DNA of 64,000 bases from Planctomycetota bacterium. GTDB lineage: Bacteria; Planctomycetota; UBA1135; UBA2386. The position numbers were made by a program, and so were the translations under genes. Positions 33,751 through 42,873 of the stretch are shown piece by piece. Under the pieces are notes generated by a model. The model saw nothing but the letters and a program-made list of their open reading frames with translations, searched no databases and was not told the DNA's origin. The first letter of the stretch is position 1. Each line of letters starts with the position of its first letter. The stretch is taken from contig JAHBXX010000014.1 of NCBI GenBank assembly GCA_019636245.1, positions 1 through 64,000 on the forward strand, written 5' to 3'.

Positions 33751-35040
33751 ATGGAGGACTTCAGGTTGGGAGCGATCCTGCTCGAGGGCGGGATCGTCGA
33801 CGAAGCCGGGCTCGAGCGGTGCCTGGCGATCCAGGCCCTGACCGGCGGCGGTCGCCCGTTGGGCCGGATCCTCGTCGAGCAACGCCTGCTCGCGCCCGCC
33901 GAGCTGCAGCGGGTGCTCGATCTGCAACAGCGCCAGGTCGCCGAACACCTCGCCGCCACCGGGCTGGACGACCTCGGCTGCGCGGCGGTGCTGGCCGCCG
34001 CCCGGGCGGCCCAGGCCGACGAGGTGGTCGTCAGCGAGGGCCGGCCGGTGCGCATGCGCATCGGCTGCGCCTGGCGCCAGCTCTCGACCGGGACGCTGGG
34101 CGGCCCGGAGGTCTGGGACCTGGTGCGGGAACTCATGGGCGTCGACGTGCTGGCGGAACTGGCCGAGCACCACTTCGTCGCCAAGGTCTGGGACCGCGGC
34201 GAGGCCGGTCGCGGCTCGGCCCAGGCCTTCCGCCATTTCGACGGCGTCGCCGTCCGCATCCGCTTCGTGGCCGCCATGACGCCGGCTGCCGAGGCCGGCG
34301 GCCTGCCGGCCACCCTGGTCGAAACCGTGCGGGGCGGCAAAGGGCTGGTGCTCGTCGCCGGCGAGCGCGGGCGCGGCTGGCCCGAGGTGCTGGCGCCGCT
34401 CGTCCAGGCCGCCAGCGGGGAGAAGGAGCGCTACGTGGTCGTCGCCGCCGACGAACCGCTGCCGCTGCCGGGCGGGGGCGCGGTGGTGGTGCAGCGCCGG
34501 TATGGCCTGTCGCCGGCCGCGCGGGCTGCGACCCTGCGCAGCATCGTGCGCGAGGATCCGGACGTGCTGGTGGTCGCCGACGTCGGCAGCGCCGAGACGT
34601 TCGAACTCGCGCTGCGCGCGGCCGAGGGCGGGCGGCTGGTCGTCGCCTGCCTCGACGCGGCGACGGCGCCGGCGGTGCTGCAGCGCGCGCTCGGCTCCTA
34701 CTCCGACCACGACCTGCCGCGCGTGCGCTCGTCGCTGGCGGCGGTGCTGCGCGCGGTGTTCGTGCGCCATCTGCTGCCCGACGCCAAGCATGGCGGCGTG
34801 GTCGCCGCCACGGAGCTGCTGCTCGTCGACGACGCGGTGCGCGAGATCGTGCGCGGCGGCGATCCCGACGATCTGGCCCTGCTGCTGCGGGCCGAGGACA
34901 GCCGCTGCGGCCACCCGCTCGACCGGCACCTGCTCGAACTCGTGCTCGGCGGCCGCGTGCGCCTGGCGGATGCGTTCGACCGCGCCGAGGACAAGGCCTG
35001 GCTGCTCGACCGCACCGCGAGCCTGGTGCCCACGGACTGA
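33751..35040 (+). CDS. PilT/PilB-like protein with degenerate ATPase motifs
   Basis: 429 residues from the ATG at 33751, which has GGAGG 11 bp upstream; in-frame GTG/ATG codons at 33712 and 33724 are less likely. Residues 1-55 resemble an MshEN-type domain (LGAILLEGGIVDEAGL, LGRILVEQRLLAPAEL), as in PilB/GspE N-termini. A PilT-like core follows, but every catalytic box is changed. Walker A reads VLVAGERGRGWPEVL with no GKT/S. The Asp box reads VVVAADEPLPLPGG, Walker B reads VLVVADVGSAET, and the His box has no HTN. It is predicted not to hydrolyse ATP and may pair with the next gene product. Confidence 0.75.
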   Translation: MEDFRLGAILLEGGIVDEAGLERCLAIQALTGGGRPLGRILVEQRLLAPAELQRVLDLQQRQVAEHLAATGLDDLGCAAVLAAARAAQADEVVVSEGRPVRMRIGCAWRQLSTGTLGGPEVWDLVRELMGVDVLAELAEHHFVAKVWDRGEAGRGSAQAFRHFDGVAVRIRFVAAMTPAAEAGGLPATLVETVRGGKGLVLVAGERGRGWPEVLAPLVQAASGEKERYVVVAADEPLPLPGGGAVVVQRRYGLSPAARAATLRSIVREDPDVLVVADVGSAETFELALRAAEGGRLVVACLDAATAPAVLQRALGSYSDHDLPRVRSSLAAVLRAVFVRHLLPDAKHGGVVAATELLLVDDAVREIVRGGDPDDLALLLRAEDSRCGHPLDRHLLELVLGGRVRLADAFDRAEDKAWLLDRTASLVPTD

Positions 35041-35042
35041 AC

Positions 35043-36116
35043 ATGGACACGCAACGACTCGAGACGCTGCTCGTGGCGATGAACCGCCTCGGTGCGTCGG
35101 CACTCCACCTGCTGCCGGGCCGACAGCCGGCGCTGCGCGTGCAGCGCCGGTTCGTCGCCGGCGACGAACAGCCGGTGCAGAGCGCCGACATCGACGAGGT
35201 CGTGCGCGACATGCTGTTCGCCGACCACCGCGAACGGCTGGCGCGCGAAGGGCACGTCGAGGTGCTCTACGTGTCGCGCAGCGGTCGCCGCTACCGCGCG
35301 ACGGTGGCGGAGGTCGACGGCGGCACCTCGCTGGTGCTGCGGCCGCTGCCGCAGGGCACGCCGCGGCTGGAGGCGCTGGAACTGCCCGACCAGGTGGGCG
35401 CGCTGGCCCGCTGGCGGAACGGCTTCGTGCCCGTGGCCGGCTGCTTCGGCTCCGGCAAGGGCACCACGCTGGCCGCGCTGGTCGGCGTGCTGAACCAGGA
35501 TCCCGCGCGGCACGTGGTGACGATCGAGGACGCGATCGAGTTCGTGCACGAGAACGGCCCGGCGTTGCTGCACCAGCAGGAGGTGGGGACGCACGTCGCC
35601 ACGGCCGCGGCCGGCATCCAGCAGGCGGTGGCGGCCGGCGCCGACGCGGTCGTGGTCGGTGATCTGCGCGACGGCGAAGCGCTCGAGGCGGCGATCACGG
35701 CCGCCGAATCGGGCTGTCTGGTGTTCGCCGGCGTCGAGGCCGGCTCGATCACGGGCGCGCTGACCGCCCTCTGCGGCCACGTGGCGGTCGCGCAGCAGCC
35801 GCGGCTGCGGGCGCGGCTGGCCAGGGTCCTGCGGGCGGCGACGGCGCAGAGCCTGGTGCCGCGGTCGCACCGCGCCGGCCGGGTCGCCGTCGTCGAGGTG
35901 CTGGTGGCGACCGGCGCCGTGCGCGACGCGATCCGCAGCGGACGCTTCGACGAGCTGCCCGCCATCGTCGCGCGGTGCCGAGGTCTCGGCATGCAGACCG
36001 CCGACGTGGCGCTGCGGACCCTGCTGGCCAGGCACCAGATCACCCCGGACGAAGCCCTGCTGCACGCCGGCGACCGCGACGAGGTCCTGGCGCGCGGCTG
36101 GACGCCGACCCGCTGA
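35043..36116 (+). CDS. PilT-type ATPase (twitching/retraction ATPase-like)
   Basis: 357 residues, starting 2 bp after the stop of its degenerate paralogue. Motifs: Walker A AGCFGSGKGTTLAAL (intact Lys), Asp box HVVTIEDAIEFVHE, and Walker B AVVVGDLRDGEALEA. The His box LVFAGVEAGSITGAL lacks the usual HTNS residues. The length matches PilT/PilU. PilT hexamers power type IV pilus retraction at the inner membrane. No pilus structural genes lie nearby, so its partner machine must be encoded elsewhere. The pair resembles the PilT/PilU arrangement, but with one member inactive. Confidence 0.8.
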   Translation: MDTQRLETLLVAMNRLGASALHLLPGRQPALRVQRRFVAGDEQPVQSADIDEVVRDMLFADHRERLAREGHVEVLYVSRSGRRYRATVAEVDGGTSLVLRPLPQGTPRLEALELPDQVGALARWRNGFVPVAGCFGSGKGTTLAALVGVLNQDPARHVVTIEDAIEFVHENGPALLHQQEVGTHVATAAAGIQQAVAAGADAVVVGDLRDGEALEAAITAAESGCLVFAGVEAGSITGALTALCGHVAVAQQPRLRARLARVLRAATAQSLVPRSHRAGRVAVVEVLVATGAVRDAIRSGRFDELPAIVARCRGLGMQTADVALRTLLARHQITPDEALLHAGDRDEVLARGWTPTR

Positions 36117-36167
36117 GCGACCGCCGCGGACCCGGCGGCGGGACCGGCGTTTCGCGTGGTTCGCCGC

Positions 36168-36194
36168 TCAAGCCCGCCGCGTCGCGGCCGATCA
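36168..36194 (+). promoter_or_regulatory. Sigma-28 (FliA)-like flagellin promoter
   Basis: TCAAGCCC (36168-36175), 11 bp, then GCCGATCA (36187-36194). The FliA consensus in enterobacteria is TAAAGTTT-N11-GCCGATAA, so the spacing is exact and the -10 box matches 7 of 8. It lies 58 bp upstream of the flagellin start, a usual distance. An AGAGG ribosome site precedes the ATG. Confidence 0.6.
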
Positions 36195-36252
36195 TCCAGA
36201 GGGACCGGCGGCGAAGCCGGTCCGCATCGGCGAATTCCAGGGGCAGAGGATC

Positions 36253-37083
36253 ATGGGACTCAGGGTCAACACCAACATCGCTTCGATCAACGCGCAGCGG
36301 AACACGTCGCGCGTCACGGCGCAGCTGGCGCGCAGCTTCCAGCGCCTTTCCACCGGCCTGCGCATCTCCACCGCGGCCGACGACGCCGCCGGCCTGGCGA
36401 TCTCCGAGCGCCTGCGCTCGCAGATCCGTTCGTTGGCGCAGGCGTCGCGCAACGCCAACGACGGCATCTCCCTGGTGCAGGTCGGCGAAGGCGCGCTGAA
36501 CGAGGTCAGCAACATCCTGGTCCGGTTGCGGGAGCTGGCGATCCAGTCGGCGAACGGATCGTCGTCGAACGCCGACCGCAACACGATCAAGGAGGAGTTC
36601 GACAGCCTGGTCGGCGAGATCGACCGCATCGCGCAGTCGACCGAGTTCAACGGCGTCAGGCTGCTCGACGGCTCGTCGGCCGCCGTGACCTTCCAGGTCG
36701 GCATCAACACCGTCGCCGACATCGACCAGCTCAGCGTGTCGCTGACGCCGGCGCTCGGCACGACGCTCGGTCTGTCGACGCTCGACGTCGGCTCGGGCGG
36801 CAACACCAGCTTCGCGATCGCGCAGATCGATCTCGCGGTCAACGCGGTGTCGCAGCTGCGCGGCCGCTTCGGCTCGCTGCAGAACCGCCTGCAGTCGACG
36901 ATCGCCAATCTGGGCGTCGCCGCCGAGTCGCTGGCAGCCGCCGAGAGCCGGATCCGCGACGTCGACGTCGCCTACGAGACCGCCGAGCTGACCCGCAACA
37001 GCATCCTGCAGCAGGCGTCGATCTCGGTGCTGGCGCAGGCCAATGCGCAGCCGCAGGCGGCGCTGCAGCTGCTGCAGGGCTGA
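36253..37083 (+). CDS. fliC: Flagellin
   Basis: 276 residues. The N-terminal D0/D1 region (LRVNTNIASINAQRN, STGLRISTAADDAAGLAISE, RNANDGISLVQVGEGALNE) and the C-terminal D1/D0 region (AAESRIRDVDVAYETAEL, SISVLAQANAQPQAALQLL) are fully conserved. Only about 70 residues lie between, so the surface-exposed D2/D3 domains are missing, giving a minimal filament subunit. It is exported by the flagellar type III system. Its own sigma-28-like promoter lies upstream, and it converges on the efflux operon with a 10-bp gap. No other flagellar gene is in the window. Confidence 0.95.
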   Translation: MGLRVNTNIASINAQRNTSRVTAQLARSFQRLSTGLRISTAADDAAGLAISERLRSQIRSLAQASRNANDGISLVQVGEGALNEVSNILVRLRELAIQSANGSSSNADRNTIKEEFDSLVGEIDRIAQSTEFNGVRLLDGSSAAVTFQVGINTVADIDQLSVSLTPALGTTLGLSTLDVGSGGNTSFAIAQIDLAVNAVSQLRGRFGSLQNRLQSTIANLGVAAESLAAAESRIRDVDVAYETAELTRNSILQQASISVLAQANAQPQAALQLLQG

Positions 37084-37093
37084 GAACCCCCCG

Positions 37094-38527
37094 TCAGCCG
37101 CCCGCGGCCACCGGCGCGGGCGGCTCGAAACCGCCGCCCAGCGCCTTGTAGAGCGCGATCAGGTGCGAGGTCACGGCGGCGTCGCTGGTGGCGAGGTCGT
37201 CCTCCACGGTGGCGACGATGCGCTCCGAGTCGAGCACGCTCTGGAAGTCCGACAGGCCCTCGCGGTACTGCGCCTGGGCCAGTTCCACCGCCCGCCGGGC
37301 CTGCGCCGCGGCGCGGCCGAGCGCGTCGCGCCGCTCCTGCTCGCGCACGAAGCGCGTCATCGCGTTCTCGGTCTCCTCGATCGCCAGCAGGACCGTCTGC
37401 TCCCAGGCGATCTGCGCCGCCTCGGCGTTGGCCTCGAGTTCACGCACCCGCTGCCGCAGCCGGCCGGCGTCGAACAGGTTCCACCGCACCGACGGGCCGA
37501 AGCCGAGCACGCGGCTGTCGGCGTCGGTGAAGTCGTCGAGGCCGTCGGAGGCGAGGCCGAACGTGCCCGACAGGCTGAAGCGCGGGTAACGATCCGCCTC
37601 GGCGATGCCGATGCGCGCCACCTCGGCGGCGAAGCGCCGTTCGGCCGCGCGCACGTCGGGGCGTCGCCGCAGCAGGTCGACGGGAGCGCCGACGGCGATG
37701 CGGTCGGGGGCGCGCGGCACCCGCGGCCGCTCGACGGCGGCGACCTGCAGCGTGCCGGGGGCCTGGCCGAGCAGCACCGCCAGGCGGTTGCTCGCCGCGC
37801 GCACCGCGGTCTCGAACGCGGGCAGCCGCGACCTGGTCTGGTCGACGTTGGTCAGCGCCTGCGCGACGTCGCGCTCGACGACGAGACCGGCGGCCGCGCG
37901 CGCCTGCACCAGCGCCAGGGTCCGTTCCTGCAGCGCCAGGTTGTCGCGCGCGATCGCCAGCCGGCGCTCGACGGCGCGCAGGTCGACGTAGCTCAGCGCG
38001 ACCTCGGCCGCCACGCTGAGCGCCGCGCCGCGCACCTCGGCCTCGCTGGCCTCGATCTCCCCGGTCGCGGCCTCGACCGAACGGCGTACGCGGCCCCACA
38101 GGTCGAGTTCCCACACCGCGTCGAAGCCGGCCGAGCTGATGTCGGTGCGGGGGATGAACTCGCCCAGCGGCGTGTTCGCGCTCTCGCGCCGGTGCTCGTA
38201 GGCCGCACGCGCGTCGACCCGCGGCCACGCCTCGGCTTCGGCCTGGCCCCGCAGCGCCCGCGCCGCCTGCAGGCGCGCCAGGCTGCGGCGCAGGTCGAGG
38301 TTCTGCAGCAGCGCCCGCTCGACGAGGTCGGCGAGCGTCGGGTCGTCGAAGCGGCGCCACCAGGCCGCGTCGTCGACCGGGCCCTCGACGAGCCCCGAGG
38401 TGCGGTTCTCGTGCCAGGTCTCGGGCAGCGCCGCCTGCGGCGGCACGTAGTCGGGGCCGACCGCGGTGCAGCCGACCAGGAGCGTGGACAGGGCCAGGGC
38501 GGCCCTCGACGGACGCGGGGCGGGCAT
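37094..38527 (-). CDS. RND efflux outer-membrane lipoprotein (NodT/OprM family)
   Basis: 477 residues. A lipoprotein signal (LALSTLLVGCTAVGPDY) and the TolC-type outer-membrane-factor fold are seen, with two similar halves. Typical motifs are PETWHENR, ARLQAARALRGQAEAEAWP and the second-half equivalents (RRPDVRAAERRFAAEVARIGIAEAD, in pieces). It forms the trimeric exit duct of a tripartite pump. It is the last gene of the operon and overlaps the stop of the RND gene by 1 bp. Confidence 0.92.
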   Translation of the reverse strand: MPAPRPSRAALALSTLLVGCTAVGPDYVPPQAALPETWHENRTSGLVEGPVDDAAWWRRFDDPTLADLVERALLQNLDLRRSLARLQAARALRGQAEAEAWPRVDARAAYEHRRESANTPLGEFIPRTDISSAGFDAVWELDLWGRVRRSVEAATGEIEASEAEVRGAALSVAAEVALSYVDLRAVERRLAIARDNLALQERTLALVQARAAAGLVVERDVAQALTNVDQTRSRLPAFETAVRAASNRLAVLLGQAPGTLQVAAVERPRVPRAPDRIAVGAPVDLLRRRPDVRAAERRFAAEVARIGIAEADRYPRFSLSGTFGLASDGLDDFTDADSRVLGFGPSVRWNLFDAGRLRQRVRELEANAEAAQIAWEQTVLLAIEETENAMTRFVREQERRDALGRAAAQARRAVELAQAQYREGLSDFQSVLDSERIVATVEDDLATSDAAVTSHLIALYKALGGGFEPPAPVAAGG

Positions 38528-41500
38528 CAGGCGAACTCCATCGTGGGCGTCGGGCCGGGCGCCGCGGCGGCCGCCGGGGCCGGGTCGCGGCGGCGATCGG
38601 CCGCCAGCAGCAGGTAGAAGACCGGCACCACGAACAGCGTGAACAGCGTGCCGAGCAGCATGCCGGCGACCAGCACGATGCCGATGCTGTTGCGCGCCGC
38701 GGCGCCCGGACCGGTGACGAACACCAGCGGCAGGTGGCCGAAGATCGTCGCCGCGGTGGTCATCAGCACCGGCCGCAGGCGGGTGGCCGCGGCCTCGCGC
38801 AGCGCCGCGAGCTTCTGCTGGCCTCGCTCCTGCAACGTGTTCGCGAACTCGACGATCAGGATGCCGTTCTTGGCGATCAGGCCGACCAGCGTGATCAGGC
38901 CGACCTGCGAGTAGACGTTGATCGTCGTCAGGTCGACGTAGGCGAACACCAGGGCGCCGCTGATGGCCAGCGGCACCGAGCCGAGCAGCACGATCAGCGG
39001 GTCGCGGAAGCTGCGGAACTGCGCCGCGAGCACCAGGTAGACCAGCAGGATCGCGAAGCCGAGCGTCGTCACCAGCGACGAGCCCTCGCGGCGGATCTGT
39101 CGCGATTCGCCGGCGTGGTCGATGGTGATGCCGGGGCCGGCGACGGCCCTGGCCGCCTGTTCGAGCACGGCGAGGCCCTCCTCCTTGGTCACGCCCGGCT
39201 GCACGCCGCCGTAGATCTTCACCGCGTTGCGCTGCTGGAAGCGGTTCAGGGTGCGCGGCCCGGCCACCGCCTCGATGGTGGTGAACGCCGACACCGGCAC
39301 CAGTTCGCCGCCCGGCGTCTTGATCTTCAGGTCGAGCAGCGGGCCGGTCGTCGCCCGGTCCTCGCGGCCGATCTGCGGGATCACCTTGTAGCTGCGGTCG
39401 TACCAGTTGAAACGGTTGACGTAGCCGCCGCCGAGCAGCGCGCCGAGTTCGCGGCCGACGCCGGCGAGGTCCATGCCGAGATCGGCGACGCGTTCGCGGT
39501 CGATGCGCACGCGCGCCTCGGGCCGGTCGATCTTCAGGTTGGTGTCGACGTACTGGAACTTGCCGCTCTGCCAGCCGGCGCCGACGACCGCCATGGTCGT
39601 CGCCAGCAGGTCCTCGAGCGGCTGCGAGCTCTGCAGCACCAGCTCGACGTCGAACTGGCCCGAGGTCGGCAGCGGCGGATCGAGGCGCGGATAGACGTTC
39701 ACGCCCGGCACCTGCGACACCATGCCGAACAGCTGCGGCAGGACCTGCTCGGTCGAACGCTGGCGCTCGTGCCAGTCCTTCGCCACCATGCCGCCGAAGC
39801 CGCCCCAGTCGGCGACCAGCGACCACATGAACCGCGCTTCGTCCAGCGACGTCACCGTGGCGACGACCTCGCGCGAGGCCGCGTCGACGGCCTCCAGCGT
39901 CGCGTCCGGAGCGACCTCGAAGAACATGCTGACGTGGCTCTGGTCCTCGACGGGCGCCAGTTCGCGGCGGGACTGCGAGTAGAGCGGCCACGCCGCCGCG
40001 CCCACGGCCAGGGCCGCGGCGACGATCGCCCAGCGGATCGACAGGGCGCCGTCCAGCAGGCGGACGTAGAGGTTGCGGACGCGGGCGAAGCCGGCGTCGA
40101 CCAGGTTGGTCAGCTTCGGCTGGCGGCCGTGGGCGCTGACGAACCAGGCGCTCATGATCGGCGACAGCGACACCGCGACGAGGCCCGACACCAGCACCGC
40201 GGCGGCGAGCGTGATCGCGAACTCGAGGAACAGCGCGCCGGTGAGGCCGCCCTGGAAGCCGATCGGCGTGTAGACGGCCGCCAGCGTGATCGTCATCGCG
40301 ATGATCGGTCCGACCAGTTCGCGGGCGGCCTCGGCGGCCGCGGCGAGGCGACCCTTGCCCATGCGCACGTGGCGCTCGACGTTCTCGACCACGACGATCG
40401 CGTCGTCGACGACCAGCCCGACCGACAGCACGATGGCGAGGATGGTCAGCAGGTTCAGCGAGAAGCCGAACGCCGCCATCACCGCGGCGGCGCCGATCAG
40501 CGACACCGGCATCGCCACCAGCGGCACCAGCGCGGTGCGGATCGAGCCGAGGAACAGGAACACGATCAGGCCGACGATGGCGATGGTCTCGACCAGCGTC
40601 TTGCTGATCTCGGCCAGCGCGTCGCGCATGAACACGGTGCCGTCGTAGGCGAGCTGCATGTCGAGGTCGGCCGGCAGGGCGCGGTGCAGTCGCTCCATCT
40701 CGGCGACCAGGCCCTTCTGCACGTCGATCTCGTTGGCGCCGACCAGCGGCCAGACGCCGAGGTAGACCGCCGGCGTGGCGTTGTACTTGGCCATGAAGTC
40801 GGCCTCCTCGGCGCCGAGCTCGACGCGGGCGATGTCGGCGATGCGCACCAGCGCGCCGCCGCGGTCGGTGACGATCAGCTGTTCGAACTCCTCGACCGAG
40901 CGCAGGTCGGTGTCGGCCAGCAGGTTGACCTGCACCAGGTTGCCCTTGGTCTGGCCGACCGCGGCCAGGTAGTTGTTCCGCCGGATCGCGGCGAAGACGT
41001 CGCCGGGCGCCAGGTTGACGGCGGCGAGCCGATCGGGGTCGATCCAGACGCGCATCGCCAGCGGCCGACCGGCCTCGATGGTGACCCGCTGCACGCCCGG
41101 GACCGTGCCCAGCTGCGGCTGCGCGTTGCGGATCAGGTAGTCGGTGATCTCGGCGAGGTTGCGCTCCGGCGAGGTGAAGCTGAGGTAGAAGGACGCGTAC
41201 GGCCGGTCGGCCCGCTGCACGTCGACGGTCGGCGGCTCGGCCTCGGCCGGCAGTTCGCTGCGCACCTGCTGCAGCCGGGCGGTGACCTCGGCCAGGGCGC
41301 GCGTCGTGTCGTAGCCGAGCTCGAGCCGCACCGTGACGATGCTGATGCCCTGGCGGCTCTCGGACTCGATGTGGTCGATGCCGCCGATCGACGACACGGC
41401 GCGCTCGATCGGCGTGGTGAGGAAGCCGCGCACGGTCTCGGCGCTGGCGCCGGTGTAGACGGTGGTGATCAGCACCGAGGCGCTGTCGAGCTTCGGGTAC

Positions 41501-41610
41501 TGCTGCACCGGCAGCGACAGCGCCGTGCGCACGCCGACCAGGACGAGCAGCAGGTTGACGACCAGGGCCAGCACCGGGTGCTGGACGAACACGTCGGTGA
41601 TCGAGCGCAT
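38527..41610 (-). CDS. RND family efflux transporter (AcrB/MexF-like)
   Basis: 1027 residues, full length for the HAE-RND family. It has the N-terminal helix FVQHPVLALVVNLLLVL, twelve membrane helices, and two large periplasmic porter/docking regions. The proton-relay pair in TM4 is intact (GLVVDDAIVVVENVE), and TM segments such as LVYLVLAAQFRSFRDPLIVL are canonical. It exports hydrophobic drugs or metabolites from the inner membrane and periplasm by proton antiport, with the adaptor encoded 7 bp upstream and the outer-membrane lipoprotein downstream. Confidence 0.95.
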   Translation of the reverse strand: MRSITDVFVQHPVLALVVNLLLVLVGVRTALSLPVQQYPKLDSASVLITTVYTGASAETVRGFLTTPIERAVSSIGGIDHIESESRQGISIVTVRLELGYDTTRALAEVTARLQQVRSELPAEAEPPTVDVQRADRPYASFYLSFTSPERNLAEITDYLIRNAQPQLGTVPGVQRVTIEAGRPLAMRVWIDPDRLAAVNLAPGDVFAAIRRNNYLAAVGQTKGNLVQVNLLADTDLRSVEEFEQLIVTDRGGALVRIADIARVELGAEEADFMAKYNATPAVYLGVWPLVGANEIDVQKGLVAEMERLHRALPADLDMQLAYDGTVFMRDALAEISKTLVETIAIVGLIVFLFLGSIRTALVPLVAMPVSLIGAAAVMAAFGFSLNLLTILAIVLSVGLVVDDAIVVVENVERHVRMGKGRLAAAAEAARELVGPIIAMTITLAAVYTPIGFQGGLTGALFLEFAITLAAAVLVSGLVAVSLSPIMSAWFVSAHGRQPKLTNLVDAGFARVRNLYVRLLDGALSIRWAIVAAALAVGAAAWPLYSQSRRELAPVEDQSHVSMFFEVAPDATLEAVDAASREVVATVTSLDEARFMWSLVADWGGFGGMVAKDWHERQRSTEQVLPQLFGMVSQVPGVNVYPRLDPPLPTSGQFDVELVLQSSQPLEDLLATTMAVVGAGWQSGKFQYVDTNLKIDRPEARVRIDRERVADLGMDLAGVGRELGALLGGGYVNRFNWYDRSYKVIPQIGREDRATTGPLLDLKIKTPGGELVPVSAFTTIEAVAGPRTLNRFQQRNAVKIYGGVQPGVTKEEGLAVLEQAARAVAGPGITIDHAGESRQIRREGSSLVTTLGFAILLVYLVLAAQFRSFRDPLIVLLGSVPLAISGALVFAYVDLTTINVYSQVGLITLVGLIAKNGILIVEFANTLQERGQQKLAALREAAATRLRPVLMTTAATIFGHLPLVFVTGPGAAARNSIGIVLVAGMLLGTLFTLFVVPVFYLLLAADRRRDPAPAAAAAPGPTPTMEFA

Positions 41611-41617
41611 GGTGGCC

Positions 41618-42739
41618 TCAGTTCGCCTTGGCGTTGCCGTGCGGAAGGGTGACCAGCGCGCCCTCGCGCAGCTTGAACGAGCCCGCCGCGGCGACCAGTT
41701 CGCCGGCGTCGAGGCCGCTCTCCACCACGACCTCGTCGCCGAGCACGGCGCCGCTCACCACGCGCCGTTCGTGCGCGCGCAGGTTGCCGGCCGGGTCGCG
41801 CTGCAGCACGAACACGCTGCTGCCGGCCGGTCCGCGCCGCAGGGCGCTGACCGGCACCACGGTGACCTCGCGTGGGGGGGCCACCGGCACCGCGACCCTG
41901 ACCGAGGCGCCGGGCTGCGGCAGCGGCTCGATGCCGCGCAGCTCGGCCCGGATCCAGGTGTTGCGCGTCGTCGCGTCGACGCGCGCGTCGATCGCAGCGA
42001 TCGTCGCCGCCACCGGCGCCTTGCCCGGTGCCGTGACCAGCTCGATGCCGGTGCCCGGTGCGAGCCGCGTGGCGACGTCCTGGGTGACCGCGAAGTCGAC
42101 GTGCACCGCGTCGTCGGTGCCCTGCAGGGTGGTGATCGACGTGCCTGGCTCGAGGTACTGGCCGGGGTGCAGGTCGACGAAGCCGGTGCGGGCCCGGAAC
42201 GGCGCCCGCAGCCGCTTCTGCGCCACGATCGCCTCCAGGCGGTGCACGTTGGCGACCGCCATGTCGCGCTCGGCGCGCGCGCGGTCGACATCGGCCGCGG
42301 AGGCGCCCTGGCTCTCGAGCGCCCGTTCCATGCGGCCGAGCATCGTCTCGGCCAGCCGTGCCTCGGCCGCCAGCGCTGCGAGTTGCGCCTGCTCGACCGC
42401 CACGTCCAGTTCGACCAGCAGCTCGCCGGCCTCGACGATCTTGCCGGTCGACAGGTGCACGGCGTGCACCGTGCCGGGCAGTTCGTTGCGCAGCGTGATC
42501 GAGCGCATCGCCCGTACGGTGCCGATGGCGGTGCTCGTCCGGGTGTGGGTGCGCGCCGTTGCCGGGGCGGCCTCGACGGCCACTGCCCACTCGGGCATCG
42601 CGGCGGCGGCGGCGGCGGCGGCTTCGCGCTGGCCCTGTTTCAGCAGGGTGAGGCCGAGGCCGGCGCCGGCAAGGACGGCAAGCAGGACGGCTGACGCGAA
42701 GGTGCGGCGGAGAACGAGGCGCAGGCGTGAGGAGGCCAT
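41618..42739 (-). CDS. RND efflux periplasmic adaptor (membrane-fusion protein)
   Basis: 373 residues from the ATG at 42739. An N-terminal helix (TFASAVLLAVLAGAGLGLTLL) anchors it to the inner membrane. The lipoyl halves are seen in LRNELPGTVHAVHLSTGKIVEAG and RLRAPFRARTGFVDLHPGQYL (pieces), with a coiled-coil hairpin between (about residues 115-170) and beta-barrel/MP domains after. This is the HlyD/AcrA family, bridging pump and outer-membrane duct. It is the first structural gene after the regulator; an operator overlaps the region 15 bp upstream of its start. Confidence 0.92.
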   Translation of the reverse strand: MASSRLRLVLRRTFASAVLLAVLAGAGLGLTLLKQGQREAAAAAAAAMPEWAVAVEAAPATARTHTRTSTAIGTVRAMRSITLRNELPGTVHAVHLSTGKIVEAGELLVELDVAVEQAQLAALAAEARLAETMLGRMERALESQGASAADVDRARAERDMAVANVHRLEAIVAQKRLRAPFRARTGFVDLHPGQYLEPGTSITTLQGTDDAVHVDFAVTQDVATRLAPGTGIELVTAPGKAPVAATIAAIDARVDATTRNTWIRAELRGIEPLPQPGASVRVAVPVAPPREVTVVPVSALRRGPAGSSVFVLQRDPAGNLRAHERRVVSGAVLGDEVVVESGLDAGELVAAAGSFKLREGALVTLPHGNAKAN

Positions 42740-42753
42740 GAGGGATGGGCTCG

Positions 42754-42768
42754 TAGACCGGTCGTCTA
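42754..42768 (-). promoter_or_regulatory. TetR operator upstream of the adaptor gene
   Basis: TAGACCGGTCGTCTA: TAGAC and GTCTA half-sites around a GACCGGTC palindromic core. It sits 15 bp upstream of the adaptor start. Nearly the same sequence precedes the tetR gene. Known NemR boxes have the form TAGACCG-NN-CGGTCTA, so the motif class agrees with the regulator type. Confidence 0.75.
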
Positions 42769-42873
42769 GCGAAGGGCGAGGGAACAGAGGGAGGAGTGCC
42801 AGGATTTCCCGAGAGTCACAGGCGGATGCAGGCAGGCGGCCGGCAGGGCCGGCGGTGGGCGGCCGACGTCTCG

